Origin: Rhizobacter sp. Root1221
GTDB taxonomy: Bacteria > Pseudomonadota > Gammaproteobacteria > Burkholderiales > Burkholderiaceae_C
Assembly: GCF_001425785.1 (NCBI RefSeq)
Contig: NZ_LMDI01000017.1
Coordinates: 5,723 to 69,722, forward strand
DNA: 64,000 nucleotides
Direction of reading: 5' to 3'
The notes below the pieces were generated by a model that was not told where the DNA came from, did not search any database, and saw nothing but the letters and a program-made list of their open reading frames with translations. Of this stretch, positions 35,160 to 44,230 are shown piece after piece. Position 1 is the first letter of the stretch, and each line of letters begins with the position of its first letter. Both the position numbers and the translations under genes were made by a program.

Positions 35160-36611
35160 ATGTTGCTGACACTGGTCTTCCTCTACCTGCTCGTCACCAT
35201 CGGCATCGGCCTTTGGGCGGCCAAGCGTGTCAAGAACACCACCGATTTCGCGATCGCCGGCCGGCACCTGCCGCTGATCATGATCGTCACCACCACCTTC
35301 GCCACCTGGTTCGGGTCGGAGACGGTGCTGGGCATCCCGGCCAAGTTCGTCGAGGGGGGGCTCGGTTCCATCGTGGAAGACCCGTTCGGCGCGGGCACCT
35401 GCCTCATCCTCGTGGGGCTGTTTTTTGCGGCGCGCCTGTACAAGATGACGCTGCTGACCATCAGCGACTACTACCGCGAGCGCTACGGCCGCGGCATCGA
35501 GCTGGTGTGTTCGCTCATCATCATCCTGAGCTACCTCGGCTGGGTCTCCGCCCAGGTCACCGCGCTGGGCCTCGTGTTCAACCTGCTGTCGGCCGGGTCC
35601 ATCAGCATCCCGGCGGGCATGGTGATCGGCACGGTGTCCATCCTCGCGTACACGTTGTTCGGCGGCATGTGGTCGGTGGCGGTCACCGACTTCCTGCAGA
35701 TGATCATCCTGGTGGTGGGCCTCAGCATCATCGCGGTGTTCGCCGCCAACCAGGCCGGCGGCGCAGGCAAGGTGATCGACCTGGCCGTGAGCCGCGACCT
35801 GTTCCACTTCTTCCCGGAACCCACCTTCACGCAGATCGCGTTCTTCATCGCGGCGGCCATCACCATGATGCTCGGCTCCATCCCGCAGCAGGACGTGTTC
35901 CAGCGCGTGATGTCGGCCAACAGCGTGCAGGCCGCCACGCGCGGCCCGGTGATCGGCGGCATCGCGTACATCCTGTTCGCGTTCGTGCCCATGTTCCTGG
36001 TCACCAGCGCCCTCATCATCATGCCGGAGCAGGCTGCCACGCTGATCAAGGAGGATCCGCAGAAGGTGCTGCCCACGCTGGTGCTCGAACGCATGCCGTT
36101 CGCGATGCAGGTGATCTTCTTCGGGGCGCTGCTGTCGGCCCTCAAGTCCACCGCGTCGGCCACGCTGCTGGCACCGTCGGTCACCTTCGTCGAGAACATC
36201 TGGCGCCAGTTCGTCCCGCGCCGCAGCGACCGCCAGGAACTGCTCACCATGCGCATCGCGGTGCTGGTCTTCAGCGTCTGCGTCTGCGCGTACGCCATCG
36301 CGCTGCAGGGCACGCCCATCTACGACATGGTGTCCGGGGCCTACCAGGTCACGCTCGTGGGCGCGGTCGTGCCGCTCACGTTCGGGCTGTACTGGAAGCG
36401 GGCCACCACCCAGGGTGCCGCACTGTCCATCGGCCTCGGTGCCGCCGTGTGGCTGGCGTTCCTGAACACCTCGATTGGCGCCGTCTTCCCGGCCCAGCTG
36501 GCCGGCTTCCTGGCCGCCATCGCGGGCATGCTGGTGGGTTCGCTCGCGCCGCAGGTGGTGCTCAACCGCCACGGTTCGCACCACGTGCTGGCCGGCGCCG
36601 CGAAGGGCTGA
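35160..36611 (+). CDS. Sodium:solute symporter family (SSS) transporter
   Basis: 483 residues with about 13 membrane helices. The opening (FLYLLVTIGIGLWAAKRVK, then DFAIAGRHLP) and TTFATWFGSETVLGIPAKF are characteristic of SSS transporters, which import amino acids, sugars, organic acids or vitamins with sodium. The substrate is not evident. CLILVGLFFAARLYKM and the ALLSALKSTASATLLAPS segment (sodium-site region) are conserved. The ATG follows an AGGAGACGTCCTTCC leader. A sigma-54 promoter upstream suggests control by nutrient state. No partner gene is adjacent. Confidence 0.9.
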   Translation: MLLTLVFLYLLVTIGIGLWAAKRVKNTTDFAIAGRHLPLIMIVTTTFATWFGSETVLGIPAKFVEGGLGSIVEDPFGAGTCLILVGLFFAARLYKMTLLTISDYYRERYGRGIELVCSLIIILSYLGWVSAQVTALGLVFNLLSAGSISIPAGMVIGTVSILAYTLFGGMWSVAVTDFLQMIILVVGLSIIAVFAANQAGGAGKVIDLAVSRDLFHFFPEPTFTQIAFFIAAAITMMLGSIPQQDVFQRVMSANSVQAATRGPVIGGIAYILFAFVPMFLVTSALIIMPEQAATLIKEDPQKVLPTLVLERMPFAMQVIFFGALLSALKSTASATLLAPSVTFVENIWRQFVPRRSDRQELLTMRIAVLVFSVCVCAYAIALQGTPIYDMVSGAYQVTLVGAVVPLTFGLYWKRATTQGAALSIGLGAAVWLAFLNTSIGAVFPAQLAGFLAAIAGMLVGSLAPQVVLNRHGSHHVLAGAAKG

Positions 36612-36700
36612 CTGCCCGTTCACCCCCTATCCGGTACCCCGGGGCGCCGCAACAGCGCCCGCGGGTTTATAATTTTCTGTTTTGAATCAAAGGCTTAGCC

Positions 36701-37039
36701 ATGCCCATCTACGCCTATCGTTGTGAAGCCTGCGGCCACGCGAAAGACGCACTGCAAAAGATCTCCGACCCCGTGCTGACCGTGTGTCCGGCCTGCGGTG
36801 CGGACACCTTCCGCAAGCAGGTGACGGCCGCTGGCTTCCAACTGAAGGGTTCGGGCTGGTACGTCACCGACTTCCGCGGTGGCAACTCGGCCAGCGGTGC
36901 ACCGCCGGCGGAACCCGGTGCCGCCGCGCCGGCACCGGCCGCGGCCGCCAATGCCACGGCTGCACCGAGCCCGGCGCCCGCCGCGTCGTCGCCCGCGCCC
37001 GCACCAGCGCCGAGCCCTGCGCCCAAGACCGGCAGTTGA
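36701..37039 (+). CDS. FmdB-family zinc-ribbon protein
   Basis: 112 residues. The N-terminal about 60 residues are the FmdB/CxxC_CxxC regulatory-protein domain: MPIYAYRCEACGH and VCPACGADTF give the two CxxC pairs, then FQLKGSGWYVTDFR. The rest is an Ala/Pro tail without order. The function of the family is unclear. The gene leads a conserved block with the DUF502 and aspS genes. TATAAT at 36668-36673, 27 bases before the ATG, is a perfect -10 and the AT-rich leader stands out, so the block's promoter is probably here, although no clear -35 is visible. Confidence 0.92.
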   Translation: MPIYAYRCEACGHAKDALQKISDPVLTVCPACGADTFRKQVTAAGFQLKGSGWYVTDFRGGNSASGAPPAEPGAAAPAPAAAANATAAPSPAPAASSPAPAPAPSPAPKTGS

Positions 37040-37073
37040 TGCCCGGTCTCGTTTCGCTGTCCCAAGGATCCCA

Positions 37074-37724
37074 TTGAAAAAGTACCTGCTCGCCGGCCTG
37101 CTCGTGTGGATGCCGCTGGCCATCACCATCTGGGTCCTCAACTCCGTCCTCGGCCTGATGGACGGCGTGTTCTTCGGCGTGATCACCACGGTGCAGTCCG
37201 TGGTGTCGTGGCCGCCGGCGCACAGCCTGCTGGGCAGCCTGCGCCAGATCCGCGGCCTGGGTGTGGTGGTGCTGGTGACCGGCCTGCTGCTCACGGGCAT
37301 GTTCGCCACGAACATCTTCGGCCAGTGGGCGCTGCGCCAGTGGCACCGCGTCCTCAGCAACATCCCGATCGTCAAGTCGATCTACAACTCGGTCAAGCAG
37401 GTCTCCGACACCCTCTTCTCGAGCAGCGGCAATGCATTTCGCGAAGCGGTGCTGGTGCAGTACCCTCGGGAAGGTTCGTGGACCATCGCCTTCGTCACCG
37501 GCAAACCCGGCGGCGAGGCGGCGGTGCACCTGAGCGGCGACTACCTCAGCGTGTACGTGCCCACCACGCCCAACCCCACGTCGGGCTTTTTCCTGATGGT
37601 GCCGCGCGCGGACGTGATCGTGCTGCACATGAGCGTCGACGAAGCGCTCAAGTACGTCATCTCGATGGGGGTGGTCGCCCCTCCCATGCAGCAGACGGCG
37701 TTGCCGCGAAATCACATGGGCTGA
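37074..37724 (+). CDS. DUF502 inner-membrane protein
   Basis: 216 residues starting at TTG (37074), chosen because AAGGATC precedes it and the resulting KKYLLAGLLVWMPLAITIWV is the standard start of the family. Two N-terminal membrane helices (about 5-25 and 55-80) are followed by IFGQWALRQWHRVLSNIPIVKSIY-type sequence (typical DUF502) and a soluble C-terminal domain (PTTPNPTSGFFLMVP). The function is unknown. It sits 34 bases after the FmdB gene and before aspS, an order common in Burkholderiales. Confidence 0.9.
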   Translation: MKKYLLAGLLVWMPLAITIWVLNSVLGLMDGVFFGVITTVQSVVSWPPAHSLLGSLRQIRGLGVVVLVTGLLLTGMFATNIFGQWALRQWHRVLSNIPIVKSIYNSVKQVSDTLFSSSGNAFREAVLVQYPREGSWTIAFVTGKPGGEAAVHLSGDYLSVYVPTTPNPTSGFFLMVPRADVIVLHMSVDEALKYVISMGVVAPPMQQTALPRNHMG

Positions 37725-37841
37725 AGCGGCTGGCGACCCTTCGGCCCTGACGGCTTGCAACACAGCCGACGATGCCCTGAACTACATTTCCTCCCCCGGC
37801 CCCGACTGCCGGGGGTGACGACCGAGACCCTGGAGAAACCG

Positions 37842-39635
37842 ATGAGAACAACATATTGCGGGCTGGTGAACGAAGCCCTGATGGACCAGACCGTCACGCT
37901 GATGGGCTGGGCCCACCGCCGCCGTGACCACGGTGGCGTGATCTTCATCGACCTGCGCGACCGTGAAGGCCTCGTGCAGATCGTCTGCGACCCCGACCGC
38001 GCCGACATGTTCAAGATCGCCGAAGGCGTTCGCAACGAGTTCTGCCTGAAGATGGTGGGCAAGGTGCGCGCGCGCCCGTCCGGCACCGAAAACACCAACC
38101 TCACCAGCGGCAAGATCGAGATCCTGTGCCACGAGCTCGAGGTGCTGAACCCCAGCATCACGCCGCCGTTCCAGCTCGACGACGACAACCTGTCGGAAAC
38201 CACGCGCCTCACGCACCGCGTGCTGGACCTGCGCCGCCCGGTCATGCAGAAGAACATGATCCTGCGCTACCGCGTGGCCATGGAAGTGCGCAAGTTCCTC
38301 GATGCCAACGGCTTCATCGACATCGAGACGCCCATGCTCACGAAGAGCACGCCTGAGGGCGCACGCGACTACCTCGTGCCGAGCCGCGTCAACGAAGGCC
38401 AGTTCTTCGCGCTGCCGCAGAGCCCGCAGCTGTTCAAGCAGCTGCTGATGGTGGCGGGCTTCGACCGCTACTACCAGATCACCAAGTGCTTCCGCGACGA
38501 GGACTTGCGCGCCGACCGCCAGCCCGAGTTCACGCAGATCGACATCGAGACCAGCTTCCTCACCGAGGAAGAGATCCGCTCGATGTTCGAAGGCATGATC
38601 CGAAAGGTGTTCAAGACCGCCATCGACGTGGACCTGCCGGAGTACCCGGTGATGAAGTACGCCGAGGCCATGCACCGCTACGGCTCCGACAAGCCCGACC
38701 TGCGCGTGAAGCTCGAGTTCACCGAACTGACCGAGGTCATGAAGGACGTCGACTTCAAGGTGTTCTCCACCCCGGCCACCACGGTGGGCGGCCGCGTGGT
38801 CGCGCTGCGCGTGCCGGGCGGCGGCGACATGAGCCGCGGCGAGATCGACGGCTACACCGAGTTCGTCAAGATCTACGGTGCCAAGGGCCTCGCGTGGGTC
38901 AAGGTCAACGACGTGTCGAAGGGTCGTGAAGGCCTGCAGAGCCCCATCGTCAAGAACCTGCACGACGCCGCCATTGCCGAGATCCTCGCGCGCACGCAGG
39001 CTGCCAACGGCGACCTGATCTTCTTCGGCGCCGACAAGGAAAAGGTCGTCAACGACGCCATCGGCGCGCTGCGCGTGAAGATCGGCCACAGCGACTTCGG
39101 CAAGGGCCACGGCCTGTTCGAAGACCGCTGGGCCCCGCTGTGGGTGGTCGACTTCCCGATGTTCGAGCACGACGAAGAGGGTGACCGCTGGAACGCGGTG
39201 CACCACCCCTTCACGGCGCCGAAGGACGGCCACGAGAACTACATGGACACCGACCCGGGCAAGTGCATTGCCAAGGCCTACGACATGGTGCTCAACGGCT
39301 GGGAACTGGGCGGCGGTTCGGTGCGGATCCACCGTGCCGAGGTGCAGAGCAAGGTGTTCAGCGCGCTGAAGATCGGACCGGAAGAAGCCCAGCTGAAGTT
39401 CGGCTTCCTGCTGGACGCACTGCAGTACGGCGCCCCGCCGCACGGCGGCCTCGCGTTCGGCCTCGACCGCCTCGTCACGCTGATGACCAAGGCCGAGAGC
39501 ATCCGCGACGTGATCGCGTTCCCGAAGACCCAGCGCGCACAGGACCTGCTCACGCACGCGCCGAGCCCGGTGGACGAGAAGCAGCTCCGCGAACTGCACA
39601 TCCGCCTGCGCAACCCGCAGCCAGCGAACAGCTGA
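37842..39635 (+). CDS. aspS: Aspartate-tRNA ligase
   Basis: 597 residues, the usual bacterial length. Charges tRNA-Asp with aspartate; many proteobacterial enzymes of this type also charge tRNA-Asn. An N-terminal OB fold ([20 protein letters not shown]) binds the anticodon. The class II core has [18 protein letters not shown] (motif 2) and [13 protein letters not shown] (motif 3), with the bacterial GAD insertion between. The ATG follows CTGGAGAAACCG, a strong ribosome-binding site. A strong hairpin follows the stop, so this ends the FmdB-DUF502-aspS block here. Confidence 0.97.
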   Translation: MRTTYCGLVNEALMDQTVTLMGWAHRRRDHGGVIFIDLRDREGLVQIVCDPDRADMFKIAEGVRNEFCLKMVGKVRARPSGTENTNLTSGKIEILCHELEVLNPSITPPFQLDDDNLSETTRLTHRVLDLRRPVMQKNMILRYRVAMEVRKFLDANGFIDIETPMLTKSTPEGARDYLVPSRVNEGQFFALPQSPQLFKQLLMVAGFDRYYQITKCFRDEDLRADRQPEFTQIDIETSFLTEEEIRSMFEGMIRKVFKTAIDVDLPEYPVMKYAEAMHRYGSDKPDLRVKLEFTELTEVMKDVDFKVFSTPATTVGGRVVALRVPGGGDMSRGEIDGYTEFVKIYGAKGLAWVKVNDVSKGREGLQSPIVKNLHDAAIAEILARTQAANGDLIFFGADKEKVVNDAIGALRVKIGHSDFGKGHGLFEDRWAPLWVVDFPMFEHDEEGDRWNAVHHPFTAPKDGHENYMDTDPGKCIAKAYDMVLNGWELGGGSVRIHRAEVQSKVFSALKIGPEEAQLKFGFLLDALQYGAPPHGGLAFGLDRLVTLMTKAESIRDVIAFPKTQRAQDLLTHAPSPVDEKQLRELHIRLRNPQPANS

Positions 39636-39656
39636 TCTCCAGCCTGTTCGTTTGAA

Positions 39657-39690
39657 CGACAAGGGCGCCGCGAGGCGCCCTTGTCGTTTC
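39657..39690. terminator. Bidirectional terminator between aspS and the methyltransferase gene
   Basis: GACAAGGGCGCC and GGCGCCCTTGTC form a near-perfect 13-base stem with a GCGA loop, followed on the plus strand by TTT. It lies between convergent genes and its right edge touches the methyltransferase stop codon, so it can serve both. Confidence 0.85.
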
Positions 39691-40498
39691 AGCGAACCAC
39701 CGCCGTGGCCTTGAAAAACGTGTAGCAGAAGCTTCCGTCGGGGTCGGCCGTGCGTTGCAGTGCGCGCACGCCGTCGTCGAATCGCGCTGCATCGGTCAGC
39801 CCTGCCGCGAGGGCCGCGGTGCGCACGCCATCGATCATCGCGGTGAATGTGCGGCGGGTGAACGTGTCGGCGAAGCCCGGGCGGCTGCCGTCGGTGTACA
39901 CGAACCGTGGTGTCACCCGCACGTCGTGCAACCCGGCCGTGGCCAGCAGCGGGTGCAGGCGCCGGCCGATGAACGGGTCGCCGCCCGCGCGCTGCTGCAG
40001 CGCCACCTGGCACGCGATGGCGGCGCGAGCCGCCGGAGCGTCCGGGTGGAAGCACGCGGTGCCGTGGTCGCCCTCGATGACCGTCAGCGTGCCACCCGGC
40101 CGCACCAGGCGCACGAGTGCCGCCACCGCATCGGCCGGCTGCGGCAGGTGCTCCAGCACGAAGCAGACGAACACGTGATCGAACGACTGCGGCGCGAACC
40201 GCAGCGCCATGATGTCCGCCTGGCGGAAGGCGACGTTCGCCAGGCCCGCGGTGTCCACGCGGTGGCGCGCGGTGTCGATCGACTCGGCCGAGCGGTCGAC
40301 CGATGTGAACCAGGTGCCCGGGCTGCGCCGGGCCAGCTCGACGGTCTGCGCGCCGGTGCCACAGCCGGCCTCCAGCACGTGCGCCCCGGACGCGTAGGTG
40401 GTGCCGGCGTGCAGCAGCTCGGCAAGGGCATGGGCCTGGTCGTGCAGGCGGTCGGCTTCGCGCGGGTCGTAGCCGTGGACGTAGGCGGTGGCGGTCAT
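39689..40498 (-). CDS. Class I SAM-dependent methyltransferase
   Basis: 269 residues. Motif I VLEAGCGTGAQT near residue 45, the acidic SVDRSAES, then ADIMALRF and the Methyltransf_11/25-type FVCFVLEHLPQP and LVRPGGTLTVIEGDHG. The opening YVHGYDPREADRLHDQAHAL is shared with a set of UbiE-like methyltransferases of unknown substrate. It is the first gene after aspS and faces it. No neighbour suggests the acceptor. Confidence 0.85.
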   Translation of the reverse strand: MTATAYVHGYDPREADRLHDQAHALAELLHAGTTYASGAHVLEAGCGTGAQTVELARRSPGTWFTSVDRSAESIDTARHRVDTAGLANVAFRQADIMALRFAPQSFDHVFVCFVLEHLPQPADAVAALVRLVRPGGTLTVIEGDHGTACFHPDAPAARAAIACQVALQQRAGGDPFIGRRLHPLLATAGLHDVRVTPRFVYTDGSRPGFADTFTRRTFTAMIDGVRTAALAAGLTDAARFDDGVRALQRTADPDGSFCYTFFKATAVVR

Positions 40499-40812
40499 GG
40501 GGCAGGGCGGGTGGACTGTGGAGGTCCCAGTGTCCAGGCCGACTGGCCGCGGGTCTTGAACGGAATTGCAATGGGGATGTTGAGACGTGGCTGCGCAGGC
40601 TGGCACAGCAGGGACAACGCGTTGGCTGGCGGCTTCTCCGATTTCCTCGTGCGCCACCTTCGTCGGCTGGGCGACGACATCGTCATGGGCATCAAGGGGA
40701 GACATATCGATTTCGAGGTCGTCCTCGTCGGCGAAGACGGCCAGGCCCGGCCGGGAGTGAGCGCCGCAATCCGGGCAGAATCGCCAGCGAATGCATCCCT
40801 CGGTACACCGCC
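40499..40812. other. 314-base gap without a supported gene
   Basis: No clear gene. The methyltransferase frame stays open upstream on the minus strand and encodes a possible zinc ribbon (RWRFCPDCGAHSRPG) followed by an acidic stretch, but without a normal start codon or ribosome-binding site outside the neighbouring gene. It could be a short zinc-ribbon protein with an unusual start or a remnant. The plus strand carries the start region of the gene at 40813. Confidence 0.4.
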
Positions 40813-42072
40813 ATGAACAAGGTCGACATCTGCTTTTCACCTGAAGAGATCACCTCCCTGCGTGTGCATGGCGTGGTTCTGTTCTCGGGTCGGGTCATCT
40901 TCGATGCTGAACCTCCGATGCCGGAAGCTCGCATGGCCTCCATCGAGGCGCTGTGCGCGGGGCCGGTGCCCGAGGCACTCCTCGCCCTGTGGGCGCAAAC
41001 CGCAGGCGGCCGGCTGGACTACGACCTCTCGGTGGCCATGAACAGCAACATCGAGTCCGTGAGTTGGTCGGAACTGTTTTGGGACGGCAGCAATGGCTAT
41101 CGCGACCTGCAGGGCTGGATCGAGCACGAACAAGAGCTTGCTGAAGAAGCCGCGGACGAAGAAGGTCGTGTCTGGAATGGCAAGCTGACGCACCTGCCAT
41201 TCGGCGGCTTCGAATACCTTGATCGCGTCTATGCGGTGGTGAAACCCGGCGCTGAACACGGCAGCATCGTTGCGTGGAAGCATGGGCTGCCACCAGCCTG
41301 GACGCATGCGCTGCACGAGGATGATGCAAGCACCGTCGCGTCCGACCTGCGCGGCGCCTTCGCGGCGCTGCACCTCAACGAAGATCCCCTCGCGCCGGTC
41401 AGCGACCATTTCTCCGGCCAGTCACTGCTGGAGTACCTCCATGACCGGTGCGAGGGTCACGGCCTCGAACGCAGCCTGATGGAAAAACTCGTGGCGTTCT
41501 ATCGTGTCGCGGTGGTCGACTGGCGGGCGCCGCTGGCGACCGGCACGCTGGGCCAGCAGCCGAGCGTCGCACGGGCTGCATTGCGCCATGCCATTGCCAC
41601 CGACGACGCCCGGTTGGTGGCCCAGCTTGCAGCAGCGGGTGTCAGCTTCCACGGACCGCAGCAGGGCAGTGCGCTGGCGACCGACGTGGCGATCTGCAAG
41701 GGCGCCTTCGCGGCGGCCATTGCGCTGGTACACGCCGGCGCCCCGGTTGCGCGTGAGGCCTTGACGAACATCGACAGCCCGATACCCCCGGAGCTGACGA
41801 GTGCCTTGCTCGCCCACGGCGCTGCGCCCGAAGTGACGGCGGTCGTCAAGTGTGCGGCTTGTGGCGCAGCCCAGAGCGCACAACTGATCGCGAATGCCTG
41901 CGCGCAGACTGGCCTCGACCTGCCAGCAGCGTTCGCGAGCGAGTGCGACGCCACGCTGATCGAACTCAAGGCGACGCTGCTCAAAGTGCGCCGAGGCAAG
42001 CTGGGTCATTACCTCGGACCCGAGGGCCTCTCTGCGCGTATCGAGCACCTGCAACGCTTCAAGCTCGTTTGA
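40813..42072 (+). CDS. SMI1/KNR4 (SUKH)-like protein with an ankyrin-like C-terminal half
   Basis: 419 residues. The first about 200 resemble SUKH/SMI1-KNR4 proteins: an ALLALWAQTAGGRLDYDL segment, WSELFWDG, LPFGGFEYLDRVYAV, then IVAWKHGLPPAW. The C-terminal half has helical pairs such as LRHAIATDDARLVAQLAAAG and LVHAGAPVAREAL that look ankyrin-like but degenerate. SUKH proteins in bacteria are often immunity proteins against contact-dependent or polymorphic toxins; no toxin gene is adjacent, so it may be an orphan immunity protein. Assignment by eye only. Confidence 0.6.
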   Translation: MNKVDICFSPEEITSLRVHGVVLFSGRVIFDAEPPMPEARMASIEALCAGPVPEALLALWAQTAGGRLDYDLSVAMNSNIESVSWSELFWDGSNGYRDLQGWIEHEQELAEEAADEEGRVWNGKLTHLPFGGFEYLDRVYAVVKPGAEHGSIVAWKHGLPPAWTHALHEDDASTVASDLRGAFAALHLNEDPLAPVSDHFSGQSLLEYLHDRCEGHGLERSLMEKLVAFYRVAVVDWRAPLATGTLGQQPSVARAALRHAIATDDARLVAQLAAAGVSFHGPQQGSALATDVAICKGAFAAAIALVHAGAPVAREALTNIDSPIPPELTSALLAHGAAPEVTAVVKCAACGAAQSAQLIANACAQTGLDLPAAFASECDATLIELKATLLKVRRGKLGHYLGPEGLSARIEHLQRFKLV

Positions 42073-42293
42073 TGGGCGTGGAGCCATTGCGGCATGACCT
42101 CACCCACCGCGAGGGTCTTGGCCCCTCTGGTCCACAAGCGCCTCGAGCGGGACCCCCATCGCCTCGCCAGCGGGGGGATGTCTGCGGTTCTGTCCCAGGC
42201 CGTGGTGGCACGACGCTCGTCGCGTACATCGAGGCCCTGGTGGCAGGCGCCCTGCGGGACTGATCGCAGCGCAGCAGGCAGTCATGAACTGGC

Positions 42294-42890
42294 TTAGGCA
42301 GCCTCCCGCGCGAACGCGTCGGCGCCGAGTGCCCGTGCCGCGACGAGGTGGGGCGTGCCACCCTGCCCATTCACCCCCAGCAAGAGCTCCGAGGTGACGA
42401 CCCGCGCCCCGCAGAAATCGAAGATGCCGTGGTCGATCTGCTTGCGCATCGCCTGGTCGTAACCGTGCCGTGCATAGGTGCCGCCGTCTGCGCCGCCGAT
42501 GCCGATGAGGTGGACGGCGAGGCGGCCGAGTCGCTGGCCGAGCGTGCCGTCCGGCGCCTCGTCGTAGGCCCAGCCATTGGAGAACACGCGGTCGATCCAA
42601 CCCTTCAGCTGACCAGGGAAGGACCACCAGTAGACGGGATAGACGAGGACGAGGGCGTCGGCCCGGTCGATGCGCGCCTGCTCCCGCACGATGTCCGCCG
42701 GCAACGGCTGCTGGAGAAAATAAGCAGAGCGGTCGGCCTGGTTGAACGCCGGCTGGAAGCCTTCCGCGGCGATGTCGGCGATCTCGGTGGTGTGGTCACC
42801 CGATTGGGCAACCCCTTCGGCAAACGAGTGCGCGACGGCGTGCGTGAGAGACTTCGGATCGGGATGGCTGACGACGATGAGGGCGTGCAT
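42294..42890 (-). CDS. NAD(P)H-dependent FMN oxidoreductase (flavodoxin-like, quinone reductase type)
   Basis: 198 residues, flavodoxin-like fold of the MdaB/KefF/NQO group: MHALIVVSHPDPKSLTHAVA at the start (phosphate-binding loop for the flavin), VLVYPVYWWSFPGQLKGWID (diagnostic of the group), then GIGGADGGTYARHGY. It reduces quinones or other electrophiles by two electrons, a detoxification role. The ATG is preceded by CCAGGAG. It is divergent from a TetR regulator with two operator-like palindromes in the 58-base gap, so it is very likely the gene that regulator controls, induced by its substrate or a related electrophile. Confidence 0.9.
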   Translation of the reverse strand: MHALIVVSHPDPKSLTHAVAHSFAEGVAQSGDHTTEIADIAAEGFQPAFNQADRSAYFLQQPLPADIVREQARIDRADALVLVYPVYWWSFPGQLKGWIDRVFSNGWAYDEAPDGTLGQRLGRLAVHLIGIGGADGGTYARHGYDQAMRKQIDHGIFDFCGARVVTSELLLGVNGQGGTPHLVAARALGADAFAREAA

Positions 42891-42914
42891 GGGCGTGCTC
42901 CTGGTTGGTTTAAA

Positions 42915-42941
42915 CTACTGTTGGTAGATTACCTTTGGTAA
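42915..42941. promoter_or_regulatory. Twin TetR operators between the oxidoreductase and tetR genes
   Basis: CTACTGTTGGTAG (42915-42927) and TTACCTTTGGTAA (42929-42941) are two palindromes 14 bases apart centre to centre, sharing the [T/C]TA[C]..GGTA pattern. They occupy most of the 58-base divergent intergenic region, which is AT-rich against its surroundings. The arrangement suits repression of both genes by the TetR protein encoded at 42949. Confidence 0.65.
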
Positions 42942-42948
42942 GTTTTCA

Positions 42949-43557
42949 ATGTCAAGCAAGCGGATGAAGCCGGCTGTCGAAGCCCCGACGAGAAAGCGCC
43001 TTTCCAAGGAGGACCGGCACCGGCAGCTCCTGGATGTGGCGTGGGCCATCGTGCGGAGCGCCGGCACCGACGCGCTCACGCTGGGCTACGTGGCGGAGTG
43101 CGCCGGGGTGACGAAGCCCGTGGTGTACGACCACTTCGGCACCAGGACCGGCCTGCTCGGTGTCCTCTACGGGGAGTACGACAGTCTGCAGCACGCACGC
43201 ATGGACGAGGCGCTGCGCACGTCCGGAAAATCGCTCCCGGCCGTGGCGAAGGTGATCGCCGCCGCCTACGTCAACTGCGTCATGGAAATGGGCCGCGAGA
43301 TGCCTGGTGTCAGCGCCGCGCTGGCGGGGTCTCCCGAGCTCGACGCCTTGAAGAAGAAGCATGAGGCGGCGTTCCTGGCGAAATGCCAGGCGGCGCTGCA
43401 GCCGTTTGCAAAGCAGCCCCTTGGGCCGGCAGCCATGCGGGCGATGCTGGGCACGGCGGAGGCCGTGTCGTTTGCCGCAGCGGCGGGCGAGATCGAGCCT
43501 GCGGACGCAGAGAACGAGATCCAGGACACCATCTTGCGCATTGCGCGGAGGACGTGA
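42949..43557 (+). CDS. TetR-family transcriptional regulator
   Basis: 202 residues. N-terminal helix-turn-helix at about 45-65 (LGYVAECAGVTKPVVYDHFG) and a helical C-terminal ligand domain. It lies divergent to the FMN oxidoreductase with palindromic sites between, so it probably represses that gene and itself and is released by a small hydrophobic or electrophilic ligand. The basic N-terminal extension (about 20 residues, RKRLSKEDRH) may contact DNA flanks. Confidence 0.9.
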   Translation: MSSKRMKPAVEAPTRKRLSKEDRHRQLLDVAWAIVRSAGTDALTLGYVAECAGVTKPVVYDHFGTRTGLLGVLYGEYDSLQHARMDEALRTSGKSLPAVAKVIAAAYVNCVMEMGREMPGVSAALAGSPELDALKKKHEAAFLAKCQAALQPFAKQPLGPAAMRAMLGTAEAVSFAAAAGEIEPADAENEIQDTILRIARRT

Positions 43558-43625
43558 CTTACACCCACCAGTGCGCGCATCTGCCACGCGTTGGATGACC
43601 GATATCCTCGCTGAGGACCTGCCCG

Positions 43626-44120
43626 ATGGCGCACCGACGCTTTGAATTTGCGATGCCGGCGAGCGAGGACATCGTCTTCGACGCCTTCCACTACCACCAC
43701 TGGCGCCTCCGCTGGGACTCGCTGGTCCGCGCGACGCGCGTGCAGGGCGACGCGCCATGCCCCTTCGTTGGTGCCGTGACGGAAAGCGCCGGCGCGGGTG
43801 CATTGCGTCGCGTGTCGATGAAGACGCGCTTCGTGTCCTACGACCGCCCACGCGTTGCAGCAGCCATGATGGTGGGACGTTCGTTCCCGTTCAGACGCTG
43901 GGCCGCATCAATGCAGCACCGCGCCGACGGACCAAGCCGGTCATGGCTGATTTACACCTATACCTTCGAGGTCGGCCCACCCCTGCTGCGTTGGCTTCTC
44001 GAGCCGCCGGTCGCATGGGTGTTCGACTGGCAGACACGTCGCCGCTTTGCACGCTTGCGCGCGTTCCTGCAAGCGCACGCCGCCGAAATCGAGCATGGTC
44101 AGCCGGAGCACAGTGCATGA
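43626..44120 (+). CDS. SRPBCC-fold (START/Bet v1-like) protein
   Basis: 164 residues. The opening FEFAMPASEDIVFDAFHYHHWRLRW and the central TYTFEVGPPLLRWLLEPPVAWVF strand-helix pattern match small SRPBCC proteins that bind lipids or polyketides in a deep cavity. The first-strand/first-helix layout and the long C-terminal helix (RRRFARLRAFLQAHAAE) are present. There is no catalytic signature. It follows the TetR gene on the same strand after 68 bases and could be co-transcribed. Ligand unknown. Confidence 0.7.
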   Translation: MAHRRFEFAMPASEDIVFDAFHYHHWRLRWDSLVRATRVQGDAPCPFVGAVTESAGAGALRRVSMKTRFVSYDRPRVAAAMMVGRSFPFRRWAASMQHRADGPSRSWLIYTYTFEVGPPLLRWLLEPPVAWVFDWQTRRRFARLRAFLQAHAAEIEHGQPEHSA

Positions 44121-44230
44121 CTGCCTGTTTTGCCGTGAAGTGGCTTTGAATGCTGTCAAGCGTGGTCCTCGTTGGCACCGGCTTGCCTCGCCGCTCGTGA
44201 CAGTCACCGGGCGGTCAAGTGCTGGTTTGG

